A stretch of 43,875 nucleotides of DNA from an uncultured Synechococcus sp. (GCA_937911865.1 CALDSK010000130.1:1-43875), one strand, 5' to 3'; counted from the first letter of the stretch, positions 8,771 to 18,810 are shown. Program-made: numbers and translations. Notes: generated by a model not told the origin, from the letters alone.

Positions 8771-9463
8771 TTGATTGATTTTACGCCGTGGGACCAGCTG
8801 CTACAAACGTATGTCAAAGACGGGCAAGTTGACTACGCCCGGTGGCAAAAAGAATCAATGCCTGCGCTCGACAGCTGGCTGTTAGAAACGCAAAAGGTCA
8901 ACCTCGATACCTTAAATCAAGCGGAAGGAATTGCTTTTTTAATCAACGTTTATAACGCTGTCACGATTCAGCAGGTCCTCCAAAAATATCCTATCGATTC
9001 TATACAGCCGACTGTTTTAGGCGTGCCTAATATGGCTAGCTTTTTGCTATTTTTCAAGAAGCCAGTCTACTCCCTCAATGGCAGTAAGCTGAGCTTGGAT
9101 GGCATTGAGCACGACACGTTGAGAGCGCGCTACCAGGAGTCTCGAATTCACTTTGCGCTGGTCTGTGCCTCAGAGGGCTGTCCGCCCTTACGCGCGGGTG
9201 CTTATATGCCTACGCAGCTGTCTGCGCAGCTAGAAGAAGATACCAGACAATTTATCAACAATCCTGAAAAAGTGAGATACGATTCTGTCAGCCGCAAGCT
9301 TTATTGCAGTAAAATTTTCAAATGGTACCGGGACGATTTTTTGACCCAGGCAGCGTCTGTTCCTAACTATATTCAGACCTATCTAGCTGTTGAGCTACCG
9401 GCAGATGTAGAGATTGAATATCTGCCTTACAGCTGGCAGCTCAACAGCCAGCCTCGTAGTTAG
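8771..9463 (+). CDS. DUF547 domain protein
   Basis: A 230-residue protein of the DUF547 family: FTPWDQLLQTYVKDGQVDYARW at the start, FLINVYNAVTIQQVL, then HFALVCASEGCPPLRAGAY with conserved Cys residues, and FKWYRDDF near the end. Biochemical function of the family is unknown. The start is a TTG at 8771: an in-frame TGA lies at 8756-8758 and no ATG or GTG falls between it and the domain, so TTG is effectively forced, with GAGAG just upstream. It is divergent from the rhodanese gene and convergent with the TIGR04283 transferase, and its stop falls in a 16-bp tandem duplication. Confidence 0.85.
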   Translation: MIDFTPWDQLLQTYVKDGQVDYARWQKESMPALDSWLLETQKVNLDTLNQAEGIAFLINVYNAVTIQQVLQKYPIDSIQPTVLGVPNMASFLLFFKKPVYSLNGSKLSLDGIEHDTLRARYQESRIHFALVCASEGCPPLRAGAYMPTQLSAQLEEDTRQFINNPEKVRYDSVSRKLYCSKIFKWYRDDFLTQAASVPNYIQTYLAVELPADVEIEYLPYSWQLNSQPRS

Positions 9464-9489
9464 CCTGACGGTTAGTTAGCCTGACGGTT
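9458..9489. repeat. Exact 16-bp tandem duplication at a convergent junction
   Basis: AGTTAGCCTGACGGTT occurs twice, at 9458-9473 and 9474-9489, with no mismatch. Copy 1 holds the DUF547 stop and the end of copy 2 overlaps the stop of the opposite glycosyltransferase, so the repeat is the whole convergent junction. Confidence 0.92.
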
Positions 9490-10243
9490 AGCGAATGTCC
9501 TCATAGAAACGTTTTAAGGTTTTAGCCGGTACGCCGACGCCCCACAGCGTACCGATCATCAGATAGATAAAGTTGGCTTTCCAAGCGCCCCATCGGGCGA
9601 CTCGACGGTCGGAAGATTGAACAATGCGGTTGAGCTGTTGAATTCGGCCATATTTCGACAGCTTTATGCAAAGGTCGGCTTCTTCCATAATGTCCAGCAT
9701 GGTGTCAAATCCGCCGCAGTTTAAAAAATCCTGCCGACGACAAAACATGACTTGATCGCCAAACAGAATTCTTAGCCCCTGTTGGAAAAACTTGCGAGGG
9801 CGAAAGATTAGCGGGGCGTAGTAGGTTTTCAGACTGTTGTGCAAAGAGGTTGACCAGCGAGTTGTTGTTTCTCCTTGCATGATAGAAATGAAGCCACCGC
9901 AGGCAATGTTTGGATTGTTGAGCGTTTTGGTAATGAGTGCGATCGCATCATCTGGCACCAGAGTATCGCCATGCAAAAAACATAGGATATCGCCACTTGC
10001 CTGCTGGGCGCCCAGGTTCATTTGCAGGGCGCGTTGGGCGTGAGGCGCTGTTAGGATGATTGTGTTGTATTTTTGGGCGATCGCAATCGTTTTGTCACTG
10101 CTGCCACCATCGACAACGATGATTTCTGTCGCAGGGGGATTTAGAATGCTTAAGCAGCGAAGCGATCGCGCCAAACAGTCCGCTTCGTTGAGTGTAGGAA
10201 TGATAATGGAAGCTGACTTTGGTTCCAGTTCTTTCGAGTTCAA
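9488..10243 (-). CDS. TIGR04283-type family 2 glycosyltransferase (arsenosugar-associated)
   Basis: A family 2 glycosyltransferase of about 251 residues. ASIIIPTLNEAD is the nucleotide-sugar site, EIIVVDGGSSDKT follows, CFLHGDTLVPDD carries the metal-binding Asp, and DIMEEADLCIKLSK and SSDRRVARWG match the C-terminal half of this family. Its members (originally rSAM/selenodomain-associated transferase 2) accompany TIGR04282 in arsenosugar loci. I place the start at the TTG at 10243, which has AAGGA about 10 bp upstream. The frame stays open to a TTG at 10321, but that would overlap the start of the divergent methyltransferase by 57 bp and adds residues foreign to the family. A C-terminal hydrophobic stretch (ANFIYLMIGTLWGVGV) may touch the membrane. 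Confidence 0.82.
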   Translation of the reverse strand: MNSKELEPKSASIIIPTLNEADCLARSLRCLSILNPPATEIIVVDGGSSDKTIAIAQKYNTIILTAPHAQRALQMNLGAQQASGDILCFLHGDTLVPDDAIALITKTLNNPNIACGGFISIMQGETTTRWSTSLHNSLKTYYAPLIFRPRKFFQQGLRILFGDQVMFCRRQDFLNCGGFDTMLDIMEEADLCIKLSKYGRIQQLNRIVQSSDRRVARWGAWKANFIYLMIGTLWGVGVPAKTLKRFYEDIR

Positions 10244-10264
10244 TTCTTTTATCCTTAACCCTTG

Positions 10265-11023
10265 ATGAAGCGCAACAACCTGTCCTATTACGATCAGTGG
10301 GCCACTGAGTGGTGGAACCAACGTGCTACTGTCGCGCCGCTCAACCGACTCAACCCTCTGCGGTTTCAGTTCTTTGATCGATATATTCCGAGCTGGCAGC
10401 AGCTGAAAGTTTTAGATGTCGGCTGCGGTGGCGGTTTCACCTGCGAGTTTTTAGCCCACAGAGGCGCTCAGGTAACCGGTATTGATCAATCGTTAGCCTG
10501 TATCGAAGCGGCCAGTCGCCATGCTACCAACACCTGCCTGACTATCGACTACAGGCAAAGCCAGGCTGAGCGGCTTCCTTTTGATGAAGGCACGTTTGAT
10601 GTAGTTGTATGTGTCGATGTGCTAGAGCATGTTGACGATCCTCAGAAAACCATTGCGGAAATTGGCCGTGTACTCAAACCCGGTGGCTGGTTTTGCTTCG
10701 ATACCATCAATCGAACCTGGCAGTCGAAGCTGGTGATGATTTGGCTATTAGAGAATACGGTGAAACAAATTCCACGAGGCGTTCACGACTGGAATAAGTT
10801 CATCACGCCAGCAGAACTTACCGATTTTATAGAACAACAGTCCATGCAAGTGCGGTCTATCTCTGGCTTTGATCTCTTTGGCAACGGAATTCTGGGCAAG
10901 TGGAAAAGACTGCGGGCGTACCAGAAAACAGGACAGTTTCAGATAGCGTTTGATGATGATTCGGCAGCGCTTAAAGCCAGTCAGCGCGTTATGTACATCG
11001 GTGTGGCTGCTAAAGTCTGCTAG
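10265..11023 (+). CDS. UbiG-like class I SAM methyltransferase
   Basis: A 252-residue methyltransferase. SAM-binding motif I is VLDVGCGGG (49-57), followed by VTGIDQS (motif II acid), VVVCVDVLEHVDDP (post-II) and VLKPGGWFCFDT. Overall it resembles UbiG-type O-methyltransferases (YYDQWATEWW, NPLRFQFFD at the N-terminus; VHDWNKFITPAEL and SGFDLFGNG later). Cyanobacteria make plastoquinone rather than ubiquinone, so the substrate is probably not the E. coli one; a small phenolic or other metabolite is possible. The ATG at 10265 is preferred over a TTG at 10262. The divergent glycosyltransferase starts only 21 bp away, so their promoters must lie inside each other's coding sequence or the starts are misplaced. 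Confidence 0.82.
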   Translation: MKRNNLSYYDQWATEWWNQRATVAPLNRLNPLRFQFFDRYIPSWQQLKVLDVGCGGGFTCEFLAHRGAQVTGIDQSLACIEAASRHATNTCLTIDYRQSQAERLPFDEGTFDVVVCVDVLEHVDDPQKTIAEIGRVLKPGGWFCFDTINRTWQSKLVMIWLLENTVKQIPRGVHDWNKFITPAELTDFIEQQSMQVRSISGFDLFGNGILGKWKRLRAYQKTGQFQIAFDDDSAALKASQRVMYIGVAAKVC

Positions 11024-11049
11024 ATAGGTAATTTCAGATAGGTAATTTG
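11022..11049. repeat. 14-bp tandem duplication at a convergent junction
   Basis: AGATAGGTAATTTC (11022-11035) is followed by AGATAGGTAATTTG (11036-11049), one mismatch. The methyltransferase stop (11021-11023) overlaps copy 1. It fills most of the gap to the convergent Uma2 gene. Confidence 0.88.
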
Positions 11050-11063
11050 GCTAGATGTGACTT

Positions 11064-11669
11064 TTAAGGGGCTGATTCTGAGCGAACAGTCGCATCTAAG
11101 GTCACGTCCTCGTACAGTTCGGACAAAGAGACTTGTAAGTCCACACTTTTGAAATCAACCATGACCTTGTCTGTCTCTGCGTCTTCCTGATAAACCTGTA
11201 AGACCCATAGGCCACCAGTCGAACGTCGAAAAATTTCCACTCGCTTATATTTTGTGTTGACTAGCACATATTCTTCCAAGCTCTCAAAGCGCTGGTAGTC
11301 TATGAATTTGTCGCCTCTGTCCTTTGCTTCTGTTGAGTCCGACAGCACTTCAACAATTAGCTTAGGAAACCGCTTGTAAAGTGGCGTTTCTCTATCTGCT
11401 GGGTTGTAAGTAACGAGGACATCAGGATAGTAGTAGTTGCGAATAGGTGGCTGAGCTTTCATATCAGCGATATACACCCGGCAGTCTGAACCTCGCAAAT
11501 GGTTCCGGAGGATAACTGCTACATTCAACGCAATTGTATTATGGTCGTCAGTGGTGCCAGACATGGCGTACACTTCGCCATTCACATACTCGTGCTTGAT
11601 GTCACTTTCTTGCTCAAAAGCTAAGTATTCTTCCGGCGTCATCCGACTGTCAGAAACCTGCGCAATCAT
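11064..11669 (-). CDS. Uma2 family protein (DUF820, PD-(D/E)XK-like)
   Basis: A 201-residue protein of the Uma2 family, which has a restriction-endonuclease-like fold and is very abundant in cyanobacteria with no established role. It shows the N-terminal MTPEEYLAFEQESDIKHEYV block, the YYPDVLV motif with the conserved Asp, and LIVEVLSDSTEAKDRGDKFIDY with the Glu and Lys of the nuclease-like site. The residues look intact, so it may be active. The C-terminus is ordinary. The gene is downstream of clpB on the same strand (57 bp gap) and could be read through from it. A second Uma2 gene lies on the other side of clpB (14867). Confidence 0.85.
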   Translation of the reverse strand: MIAQVSDSRMTPEEYLAFEQESDIKHEYVNGEVYAMSGTTDDHNTIALNVAVILRNHLRGSDCRVYIADMKAQPPIRNYYYPDVLVTYNPADRETPLYKRFPKLIVEVLSDSTEAKDRGDKFIDYQRFESLEEYVLVNTKYKRVEIFRRSTGGLWVLQVYQEDAETDKVMVDFKSVDLQVSLSELYEDVTLDATVRSESAP

Positions 11670-11726
11670 AACTCGTTCTTAGCCTGTGGTGAAGAACCTG
11701 CTTAAACTATAACGCTTCGGACTGAC

Positions 11727-14582
11727 CTATGAGTCTGACGCTGCAGTGACCGCTTCCTTGGGTGGTCCGTCTTCAGATGCGGTTTCTTCAGCAACAGCTG
11801 ATTCCTCTTCAATGGCCTCCGCTTCGATGCTTTCTTCAATGGCTTCTGCTTCGATGCTTTCTTCCTCGATAGCCTCTTCCTCCGTAGCTTTTGCCTCTGT
11901 AGCTTTTGTCTCCGTAGGCTCTTCCTCCGTAGGCTCAGGTTTAAGGGCTTTTATCTTAAAGGTAAGCCCGCTTGCTTTACTCGCACCAATCTTGAGCGTG
12001 CTGCCTTCTGTAAAACTGTTCTCTAAAATCAACGTTGCAATTGGGTTCTCTAGCTCACGCTGAATGGCGCGCTTGAGTGGACGCGCGCCGTAGGCCGGGT
12101 CGTAGCCCTTATCAGCAACAAAATCAATGGCAGCTTCGGACATTTCCAGCTTGATTTTTTGGTCTGACAGTAGGCGAAAGATTCGCTTGAGCTGGATGGT
12201 GACGATGCTACGGAGCTCTTTCTTGGTTAGCGCGTGGAAGAGAATGGTGTCGTCAATGCGGTTTAGAAATTCAGGGCGGAAGTGCGATCGCAATGCACCC
12301 AAAACCAGCTTCTCCATCTCCTCAAACTTAGAATCATCGCCAGAAACATCTAAAATATGCTCGCTCCCAATGTTGCTAGTCATCACAATGACGGTGTTTC
12401 TAAAATCAACCGTACGCCCTTGAGAGTCAGTAATTCTGCCATCGTCCAACACCTGTAAGAGAATGTTGAACACATCGGTATGAGCTTTTTCTACTTCGTC
12501 TAGCAGAACAACAGAATAGGGGCGACGGCGCACGGCTTCAGAGAGTTGACCCCCCTCTTCATATCCCACGTATCCTGGCGGCGCACCCACTAGCCTCGAT
12601 ACTGAGTTCTTCTCCATGTACTCAGACATATCCAAGCGAATCAGTGCTTCTTCTGTATCAAATAGAAAGGCTGCTAAGGCTCTAGCTAACTCAGTTTTAC
12701 CGACGCCCGTTGGGCCCATAAACATAAACGAACCAATCGGCCTACCCGGGTCTTTCATTCCTGCCCGTGCCCGGCGAATCGCCGCCGACACCGCTGTTAC
12801 GGCTTCAGACTGACCAATCACCTGTTCGTGTAAATGGCTCTCTAGCTGCAACAGCTTTTGTCTCTCTGAGGCCATCAGACGATTCACCGGAATGCCAGTC
12901 CAGCGAGCAACAATCTCAGCAATATCGTCTTCGGTCACCTGCTCTCTCAGCATCGTTAGTCCCTTTGCCTGCAGGTCTTGCTGGTTAGCCTCTAACGCTT
13001 CTAGCTCACGCTGAATTTCTTCTAACCGTCCGTATTTCAGCTGGGCTGCTCTCTCTAAATCATTGGCTCGCTCTGCCTGATTCATTCGCAGGCGCGTGCG
13101 CTCTTCTTCTTCTTTGAGTTCAGTGATTGCATCTAACGTTTCTTTTTCTGTGTGCCACTGCTCATCGAGCACTTTCTGTTCTTCAGAAAGCGCTTCAATC
13201 TCTTGTTTGATTCCGGCTAGTCGCTGCTTAGATGTTGTATTGCTAGAGCCTGCTGCCTTTTCATCCTCTAAAGAGAGTTTCTCCATTTCTAACTGCATCA
13301 GCCGTCGGTCAATGGTTTCTAGCTCTTCTGGCTTAGAATCGATTTCCATTTTTAGCTTGGCAGCCGCTTCGTCGATCAGGTCAATGGCCTTATCGGGTAA
13401 AAACCTATCGCTGACGTACCGGTCAGAGAGTGCTGCTGCTGCTACTAAAGCAGAATCTAGAATCGTTACGCCGTGGTGCACTTCGTATCGCTCTTTTAGA
13501 CCGCGCAGAATCGAGACGGCATCTTCTACGCTGGGCTGCCCAACGTATACCTGCTGAAATCGGCGCTCTAGGGCGGTGTCTTTTTCAATGTGCTTACGGT
13601 ACTCGTCTAACGTACTTGCGCCGATACAGCGCAAGCCACCCCGAGCCAGTACAGGCTTGAGAATGTTGCCTGCATCTACGTTATTTGCACCCGCACCTGC
13701 ACCGACTACGGTGTGTAGCTCGTCAATAAACAGCACAACCTGCCCGCCCGAGTCAGTCACCTCGGCTAGCACAGAACGAAGACGCTCTTCAAACTCACCG
13801 CGATATTTTGCGCCCGCGATCAGGCTGCCCACATCTAGAGAAATGAGGATGCGATTTTTAAGCGATTGAGGCACGTCGCCATTGATAATTCTTTGAGCGA
13901 GAGCTTCTGCGATCGCAGTTTTACCCACCCCCGGCTCACCAATCAGCACCGGGTTATTCTTCGTCCGCCGTGACAGCACATGAATCACCCGGCGAATCTC
14001 TTCATCGCGCCCAATCACTGGGTCTAGCTTGCCTGCTCTCGCCTCCGCCGTTAAATCACGACCATACTGATGCAGCGCCGGGTACTCCTCTTCATCGGAG
14101 ACTGAAGCGCCTGAAACTTTCTGCTCTGTGGTTTTTGGCGTACGCAAAGCTTGAATTGCCTTCATGATGTGAGACGTATCCACATCAAAGCCGCGCAGTA
14201 AGCGCCGACCAATGCGCTCATCTTCAACAAAGCCCACCATCAGGTGATCAATCGAGATCAGCTCATCCTGTAAATTCAGCCGAGCACCGTCTGCCGCGTC
14301 TAGCATACGGTCCAGGCTTTTGCCCAGATATAAATTACTATCGACCGCAACGCGTACCCGGGCCTGCCGTTTAGCAAATGTTTCTAGCTCCTGCAAAATT
14401 TGCTCAGGCGACAGTCCTGCCTTAGACAAAATGACGTCAGCTTTCCCCGCTTTTTCCAGCATGGCTAGCGTGACATGCTCCACCTCTAAATACTGCTGCC
14501 GAAAGCGGCGAGCCACATCTTGAGCTTCTACAATGGCATCCCAGGCTTTGGCGGAAAACTTATCAGGATCGGTTGGCTGCAT
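11727..14582 (-). CDS. clpB: ATP-dependent disaggregase ClpB with an acidic repeat tail
   Basis: A 951-residue Hsp100 chaperone that extracts polypeptides from aggregates with DnaK. Order: N-domain (1-150); first AAA+ module with Walker A GEPGVGKT (215-222) and Walker B LFIDELH; long coiled-coil middle domain (about 415-540, [23 protein letters not shown]); second AAA+ module with [11 protein letters not shown] and [10 protein letters not shown]-terminal D2 domain ([26 protein letters not shown]). ClpB proteins usually end near residue 860-880. This one carries 69 more residues (883-951), of which 27 are Glu or Asp, built from DNA repeats at 11809-11940. Cyanobacteria commonly carry two ClpB paralogues; this N-terminus looks more like the non-heat-shock type, but I cannot be sure. 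I see no CIRCE-type element upstream. Confidence 0.95.
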   Translation of the reverse strand: MQPTDPDKFSAKAWDAIVEAQDVARRFRQQYLEVEHVTLAMLEKAGKADVILSKAGLSPEQILQELETFAKRQARVRVAVDSNLYLGKSLDRMLDAADGARLNLQDELISIDHLMVGFVEDERIGRRLLRGFDVDTSHIMKAIQALRTPKTTEQKVSGASVSDEEEYPALHQYGRDLTAEARAGKLDPVIGRDEEIRRVIHVLSRRTKNNPVLIGEPGVGKTAIAEALAQRIINGDVPQSLKNRILISLDVGSLIAGAKYRGEFEERLRSVLAEVTDSGGQVVLFIDELHTVVGAGAGANNVDAGNILKPVLARGGLRCIGASTLDEYRKHIEKDTALERRFQQVYVGQPSVEDAVSILRGLKERYEVHHGVTILDSALVAAAALSDRYVSDRFLPDKAIDLIDEAAAKLKMEIDSKPEELETIDRRLMQLEMEKLSLEDEKAAGSSNTTSKQRLAGIKQEIEALSEEQKVLDEQWHTEKETLDAITELKEEEERTRLRMNQAERANDLERAAQLKYGRLEEIQRELEALEANQQDLQAKGLTMLREQVTEDDIAEIVARWTGIPVNRLMASERQKLLQLESHLHEQVIGQSEAVTAVSAAIRRARAGMKDPGRPIGSFMFMGPTGVGKTELARALAAFLFDTEEALIRLDMSEYMEKNSVSRLVGAPPGYVGYEEGGQLSEAVRRRPYSVVLLDEVEKAHTDVFNILLQVLDDGRITDSQGRTVDFRNTVIVMTSNIGSEHILDVSGDDSKFEEMEKLVLGALRSHFRPEFLNRIDDTILFHALTKKELRSIVTIQLKRIFRLLSDQKIKLEMSEAAIDFVADKGYDPAYGARPLKRAIQRELENPIATLILENSFTEGSTLKIGASKASGLTFKIKALKPEPTEEEPTETKATEAKATEEEAIEEESIEAEAIEESIEAEAIEEESAVAEETASEDGPPKEAVTAASDS
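11809..11940. repeat. Tandem repeats encoding the ClpB acidic tail
   Basis: Two blocks. A 27-bp unit occurs at 11809-11835 and 11836-11862 with two mismatches and encodes the SIEAEAIEE pattern. A 15-bp unit occurs four times at 11881-11895, 11896-11910, 11911-11925 and 11926-11940 (TCCGTAGCTTTTGCC and variants), encoding [10 protein letters not shown]-type pentads. Both keep the ClpB frame. Confidence 0.85.
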
Positions 14583-14866
14583 ACAGTAAGGAGAAAGGGG
14601 GGTGAGCGGGGAGCTAGTGCAGCTTTTCAGTATAGCAAACGGGCAGAATCGCCCTTCGACATTTCAGCTACTTTTGGACATTCCCATCTTGGGCTAAAGA
14701 GTCTATGTGCCCAGCCTCAGCAAGCTTATAACTCAACACTGTCAGAGCACGATACACAACTCACCATTTGTGAGCATCGTAGTATATGAGCTGCACTCGT
14801 TTCGTATGTTTAGGCTGCACGTTTAAGATATAGAAGTATTGAGCACAGTCGTCGGATGGTTTAAGG

Positions 14867-15436
14867 ATGGTTCAAACTCAGTCGAGACCCATGACCCTAG
14901 AATCGTTTCTAGCATTGCCAGAGACAAAGCCTGCTAGTGACTTTATCGACGGTCAAATTATCCAGAAATCAATGCCACAAGGGAAACACAGCATAATTCA
15001 GTTAGACTTCTCAAAAGTTATTGATGCAACTGCTAGAGCCAATAAACTGGCAAGAGCGTTTACTGAATTGCGATGCATCTGCGGGATAAACACGGTCGTC
15101 CCAGATATTTCCGTTTTTACCTGGGAGCACCTTCCCATCGACGATAATGGAGAAATTGCAAATGTATTTTCCATAGCGCCCGACTGGATGATTGAAATCC
15201 TATCGCCAGGGCAACGCTATCCAAAAGCGATTAGGAAGATTCAATGCTGCTTGCAGAATGGTACTGGCATGGGCTGGCTAATTGATCCCAATGATAGAGC
15301 TGTCCTTGTTCATAGACCCAAAAAAGAAGTTGAGGTCATTCTTTTAGAGGAGCCCGATACCATTCTGCCCATGCCGGATTTTATGAGTGAGCTGTCTTAC
15401 ACTATTGCAGATCTATTCAATCTGCTGAAAGCTTAG
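14867..15436 (+). CDS. Uma2 family protein (DUF820)
   Basis: A 189-residue Uma2 member of a different subgroup from the one at 11064. It has the MTLESFLALPETKPASDFIDG start, a TELRCICG block, VVPDISVFTWEHLP with the catalytic-type Asp, WMIEILSPGQRYPKAIRKI with Glu and Lys, and MGWLIDPNDRAVLVHRP. The nuclease-like residues appear intact. The ATG at 14867 lies 284 bp from the divergent clpB start. The stop (15434-15436) falls in an exact 10-bp tandem duplication, 17 bp before the convergent gloA gene. Function in the family is unproven. Confidence 0.82.
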   Translation: MVQTQSRPMTLESFLALPETKPASDFIDGQIIQKSMPQGKHSIIQLDFSKVIDATARANKLARAFTELRCICGINTVVPDISVFTWEHLPIDDNGEIANVFSIAPDWMIEILSPGQRYPKAIRKIQCCLQNGTGMGWLIDPNDRAVLVHRPKKEVEVILLEEPDTILPMPDFMSELSYTIADLFNLLKA

Positions 15437-15449
15437 CTGAGCTTAGCTG
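15430..15449. repeat. Exact 10-bp tandem duplication over a stop codon
   Basis: AGCTTAGCTG at 15430-15439 and again at 15440-15449. The Uma2 stop is in copy 1; the convergent gloA stop begins 3 bp after copy 2. Confidence 0.85.
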
Positions 15450-15452
15450 GCG

Positions 15453-15839
15453 CTAGCTACGCCCCTCAATCAGTTCAATTTTGTAGCCGTCAGGATCGGT
15501 CACAAAGGCAATTACCGTTTTGCCATGCTTCATTGGCCCTGGCTCACGCGTCACGTTGCCGCCTTGCTGCTTAATTGCCTCGCAGGTCGCATAGATGTCA
15601 TCAACGCCCAGCGCAACGTGACCATAGCCATTGCCTAAGTCGTAGCTGGCGGTCTCCCAGTTGTGAGTCAGCTCCAGTACGGTGTGCTCCGACTCATCGC
15701 CGTAGCCAACGAATGCGTTGGTAAACTTACCGCCAGGGTAGTCCTTTTGGCGTAGAAGTTTCATTCCTAAAACGTCGCAGTAGAAAGCAATTGACCGGTC
15801 CAGATTCCCAACTCGAATCATGGTGTGTAGCATACGCAT
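15453..15839 (-). CDS. gloA: Lactoylglutathione lyase (glyoxalase I)
   Basis: A 128-residue glyoxalase I that isomerises the hemithioacetal of methylglyoxal and glutathione to S-lactoylglutathione. All four metal ligands known from the bacterial Ni-type enzyme are at their usual positions: His5, Glu56, His74 and Glu122. Signatures [28 protein letters not shown] and [14 protein letters not shown] are complete. Length is normal for the short bacterial form. It is divergent from enolase (77 bp between starts), a neighbour that fits handling of glycolytic triose by-products, though this may be chance. Confidence 0.96.
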   Translation of the reverse strand: MRMLHTMIRVGNLDRSIAFYCDVLGMKLLRQKDYPGGKFTNAFVGYGDESEHTVLELTHNWETASYDLGNGYGHVALGVDDIYATCEAIKQQGGNVTREPGPMKHGKTVIAFVTDPDGYKIELIEGRS

Positions 15840-15913
15840 TGTACGGATCCTCTCGTTGTGTCCTATTATTTTGACGGCAAGTGAACATCTTAAAAATCTA
15901 ACTAAGGGCGTAG

Positions 15914-17206
<1,293 letters not shown>

Positions 17207-17287
17207 TGCCAGCGATATTCTGTTGTTCTGTTAGCACTTTGGTCTGAAAAGAAATTTTCAGCATTAAGGATACGTCAAAGATGCATT

Positions 17288-17335
17288 AATTCCCAGGTGT
17301 GTAGCTCGATAACGAGATTTACGCATCTGGGAATT
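17288..17335. terminator. Hairpin between convergent genes, possible bidirectional terminator
   Basis: AATTCCCAG (17288-17296) and CTGGGAATT (17327-17335) are perfect 9-bp inverted arms. The 30-nt loop holds a smaller stem, CTCG (17305-17308) with CGAG (17313-17316). It lies 82 bp after eno and 29 bp after the stop of the convergent gene. No long T-tract follows on either side. Confidence 0.55.
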
Positions 17336-17363
17336 GCTAGATGGTTAATTGCAATTCTACAGA

Positions 17364-18137
17364 TTACTCAGCGACGTAGATGTAGTCATGATCGAAATGG
17401 ATGGCGTTTGGGTGGCGCAGCACCGTAAAACCAATCTCAATGATTTTGTCGGCGTTGAAAGATTTAATCAATAAATTGACTAGCTGCTGCTGTGAAAGTT
17501 TGGGCTGTTGAATGTAGTAGTCTCGGCGAGCGAAGAATTCTTTTTCTCCCCGAGGGACGACAATACCGCTGCGCTGATGTACCTGCTGTACTGGATGAAT
17601 GAATGTCCGGTGAAACTGTTCTTTATTGACCTGCAAGCTGCTCAGCCGCTCATGCTGCGCCCAGCTCATGAGAAACAGCAACTTCAATATTTCAAAGCCC
17701 AGAATGTAGCACAGCACGCTGCTACGCTTACGGGCGCTGCCAATGAGCATTAAAACCGTCTCTAGATATAACTCAGGCCGTCGCTCGGTATTTTGTATGG
17801 AATGCAGGTACACATGGCGAATGTAGTGCCTGAAGGTGTCGTCGTTTAGCTCGGTTTTACAGTGAAACCTTTTCAGATGTTCGTTGACTCGTCGCCTGGT
17901 GTCGGTGTCAGCCGCAATTTGAGACAGCAAGCCTTCTGCGGTGTAGGCGTCTAAAAATTCAGCCTGTTGCGTGGGCGGCGTAGCACAGATTAAATGACAT
18001 AGCGATAAGATGTAGCGCCGCTGATCCCAGGGCAACGTTGTCAGCCATTCGCCCGCTTCAGTCGGCAGGATAGACAAAATGGGGAGCGGATTTTCCAAAT
18101 CGAAGGTACTCACGGGTATGCTGTCCAAGTTGGCCAA
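17364..18137 (-). CDS. Conserved hypothetical protein
   Basis: A 257-residue soluble protein that I do not recognise. It is mostly alpha-helical by appearance (LPTEAGEWLTTLPWDQRRYILSLCHLI; HYIRHVYLHSIQNTERRPEL; KRSSVLCYILGFEILKLLFLMSW). A short hydrophobic helix lies near residue 150. The C-terminus has strand-like VLRHPNAIHFDHDYIYVAE. No signal peptide, metal motif or nucleotide-binding loop is obvious. Codon use and HIP1 content look native, so it is probably a cyanobacterial core-type protein. It stands alone: convergent with eno, and 82 bp downstream of the sulfite-oxidase-like gene on the same strand. Confidence 0.75.
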   Translation of the reverse strand: MANLDSIPVSTFDLENPLPILSILPTEAGEWLTTLPWDQRRYILSLCHLICATPPTQQAEFLDAYTAEGLLSQIAADTDTRRRVNEHLKRFHCKTELNDDTFRHYIRHVYLHSIQNTERRPELYLETVLMLIGSARKRSSVLCYILGFEILKLLFLMSWAQHERLSSLQVNKEQFHRTFIHPVQQVHQRSGIVVPRGEKEFFARRDYYIQQPKLSQQQLVNLLIKSFNADKIIEIGFTVLRHPNAIHFDHDYIYVAE

Positions 18138-18219
18138 GCTGACAGCTTAAGTTTGCCCAAGGGCTGGGTCTCTACACCGTTGAGATACTGTTGAGATATG
18201 GTCGGAGAACTGGAGCTGA

Positions 18220-18810
18220 CTAACGCATGCTGTATCGTTCTTCCGCAAAAGGCTCGCCGCGGTGATGGTAGCCGTTGCGCTCCCAGAACCCTAGCTCCAT
18301 ATCGGCCAAAAATTCTATACCGTTAATCCACTTGGCGCTTTTCCAGGCGTACAGATGAGGGACGACTGTGCGCATGGGGCCCCCATGCTCGGCAGGCAGG
18401 GGTTCTCCGTACAGGGTGTGGGCAAAAAAGTTCTCTTCTCTAGCAAAGTCATCGAGCGCTAGGTTGGTGGTGTAGTCGCCATAGCAGTGCTCCATGACGT
18501 GGACAGCTTTCGGATCTACCTCAATTGCTTTGAGAAAGTCTGTTACTTTGACGCCACGCCATTTTACGTCTAGCTTGCTCCAAGTTGTGACGCAGTGAAA
18601 GTCGGCAGTGAACTCGCTTTGCGGCAAGTCCATAAAGTCTTGCCAGGAGAAAGTTTTGGGCGTGGCTAGTCCGGAGACGGTCAGCTGCCAATTGTCTGTA
18701 TTAATTTCAGGTGTATCGCCATAGGTTAAGACGGGGAAGCCCTTGGCTAAGTGTTGGCCGGGAGGAACGCGATCGGCTAAATCAGAACTGGGTTTTTCAA
18801 AGAATTTCAT
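18220..18810 (-). CDS. Sulfite-oxidase-like molybdopterin-binding oxidoreductase
   Basis: A 196-residue protein consisting of the Mo-cofactor-binding domain of the sulfite oxidase/YedY family. FTADFHCVTTWSKLDVKWRGV holds the molybdenum-ligating Cys73. EHGGPMRTVVPHLYAWKSAKWINGIEF is the matching C-terminal block. There is no heme or dimerisation domain and no twin-arginine signal, so unlike MsrP/YedY it should be cytoplasmic. Its substrate is unknown; the family contains many uncharacterised small members of this size. The ATG at 18810 fits the family start well. Confidence 0.88.
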   Translation of the reverse strand: MKFFEKPSSDLADRVPPGQHLAKGFPVLTYGDTPEINTDNWQLTVSGLATPKTFSWQDFMDLPQSEFTADFHCVTTWSKLDVKWRGVKVTDFLKAIEVDPKAVHVMEHCYGDYTTNLALDDFAREENFFAHTLYGEPLPAEHGGPMRTVVPHLYAWKSAKWINGIEFLADMELGFWERNGYHHRGEPFAEERYSMR

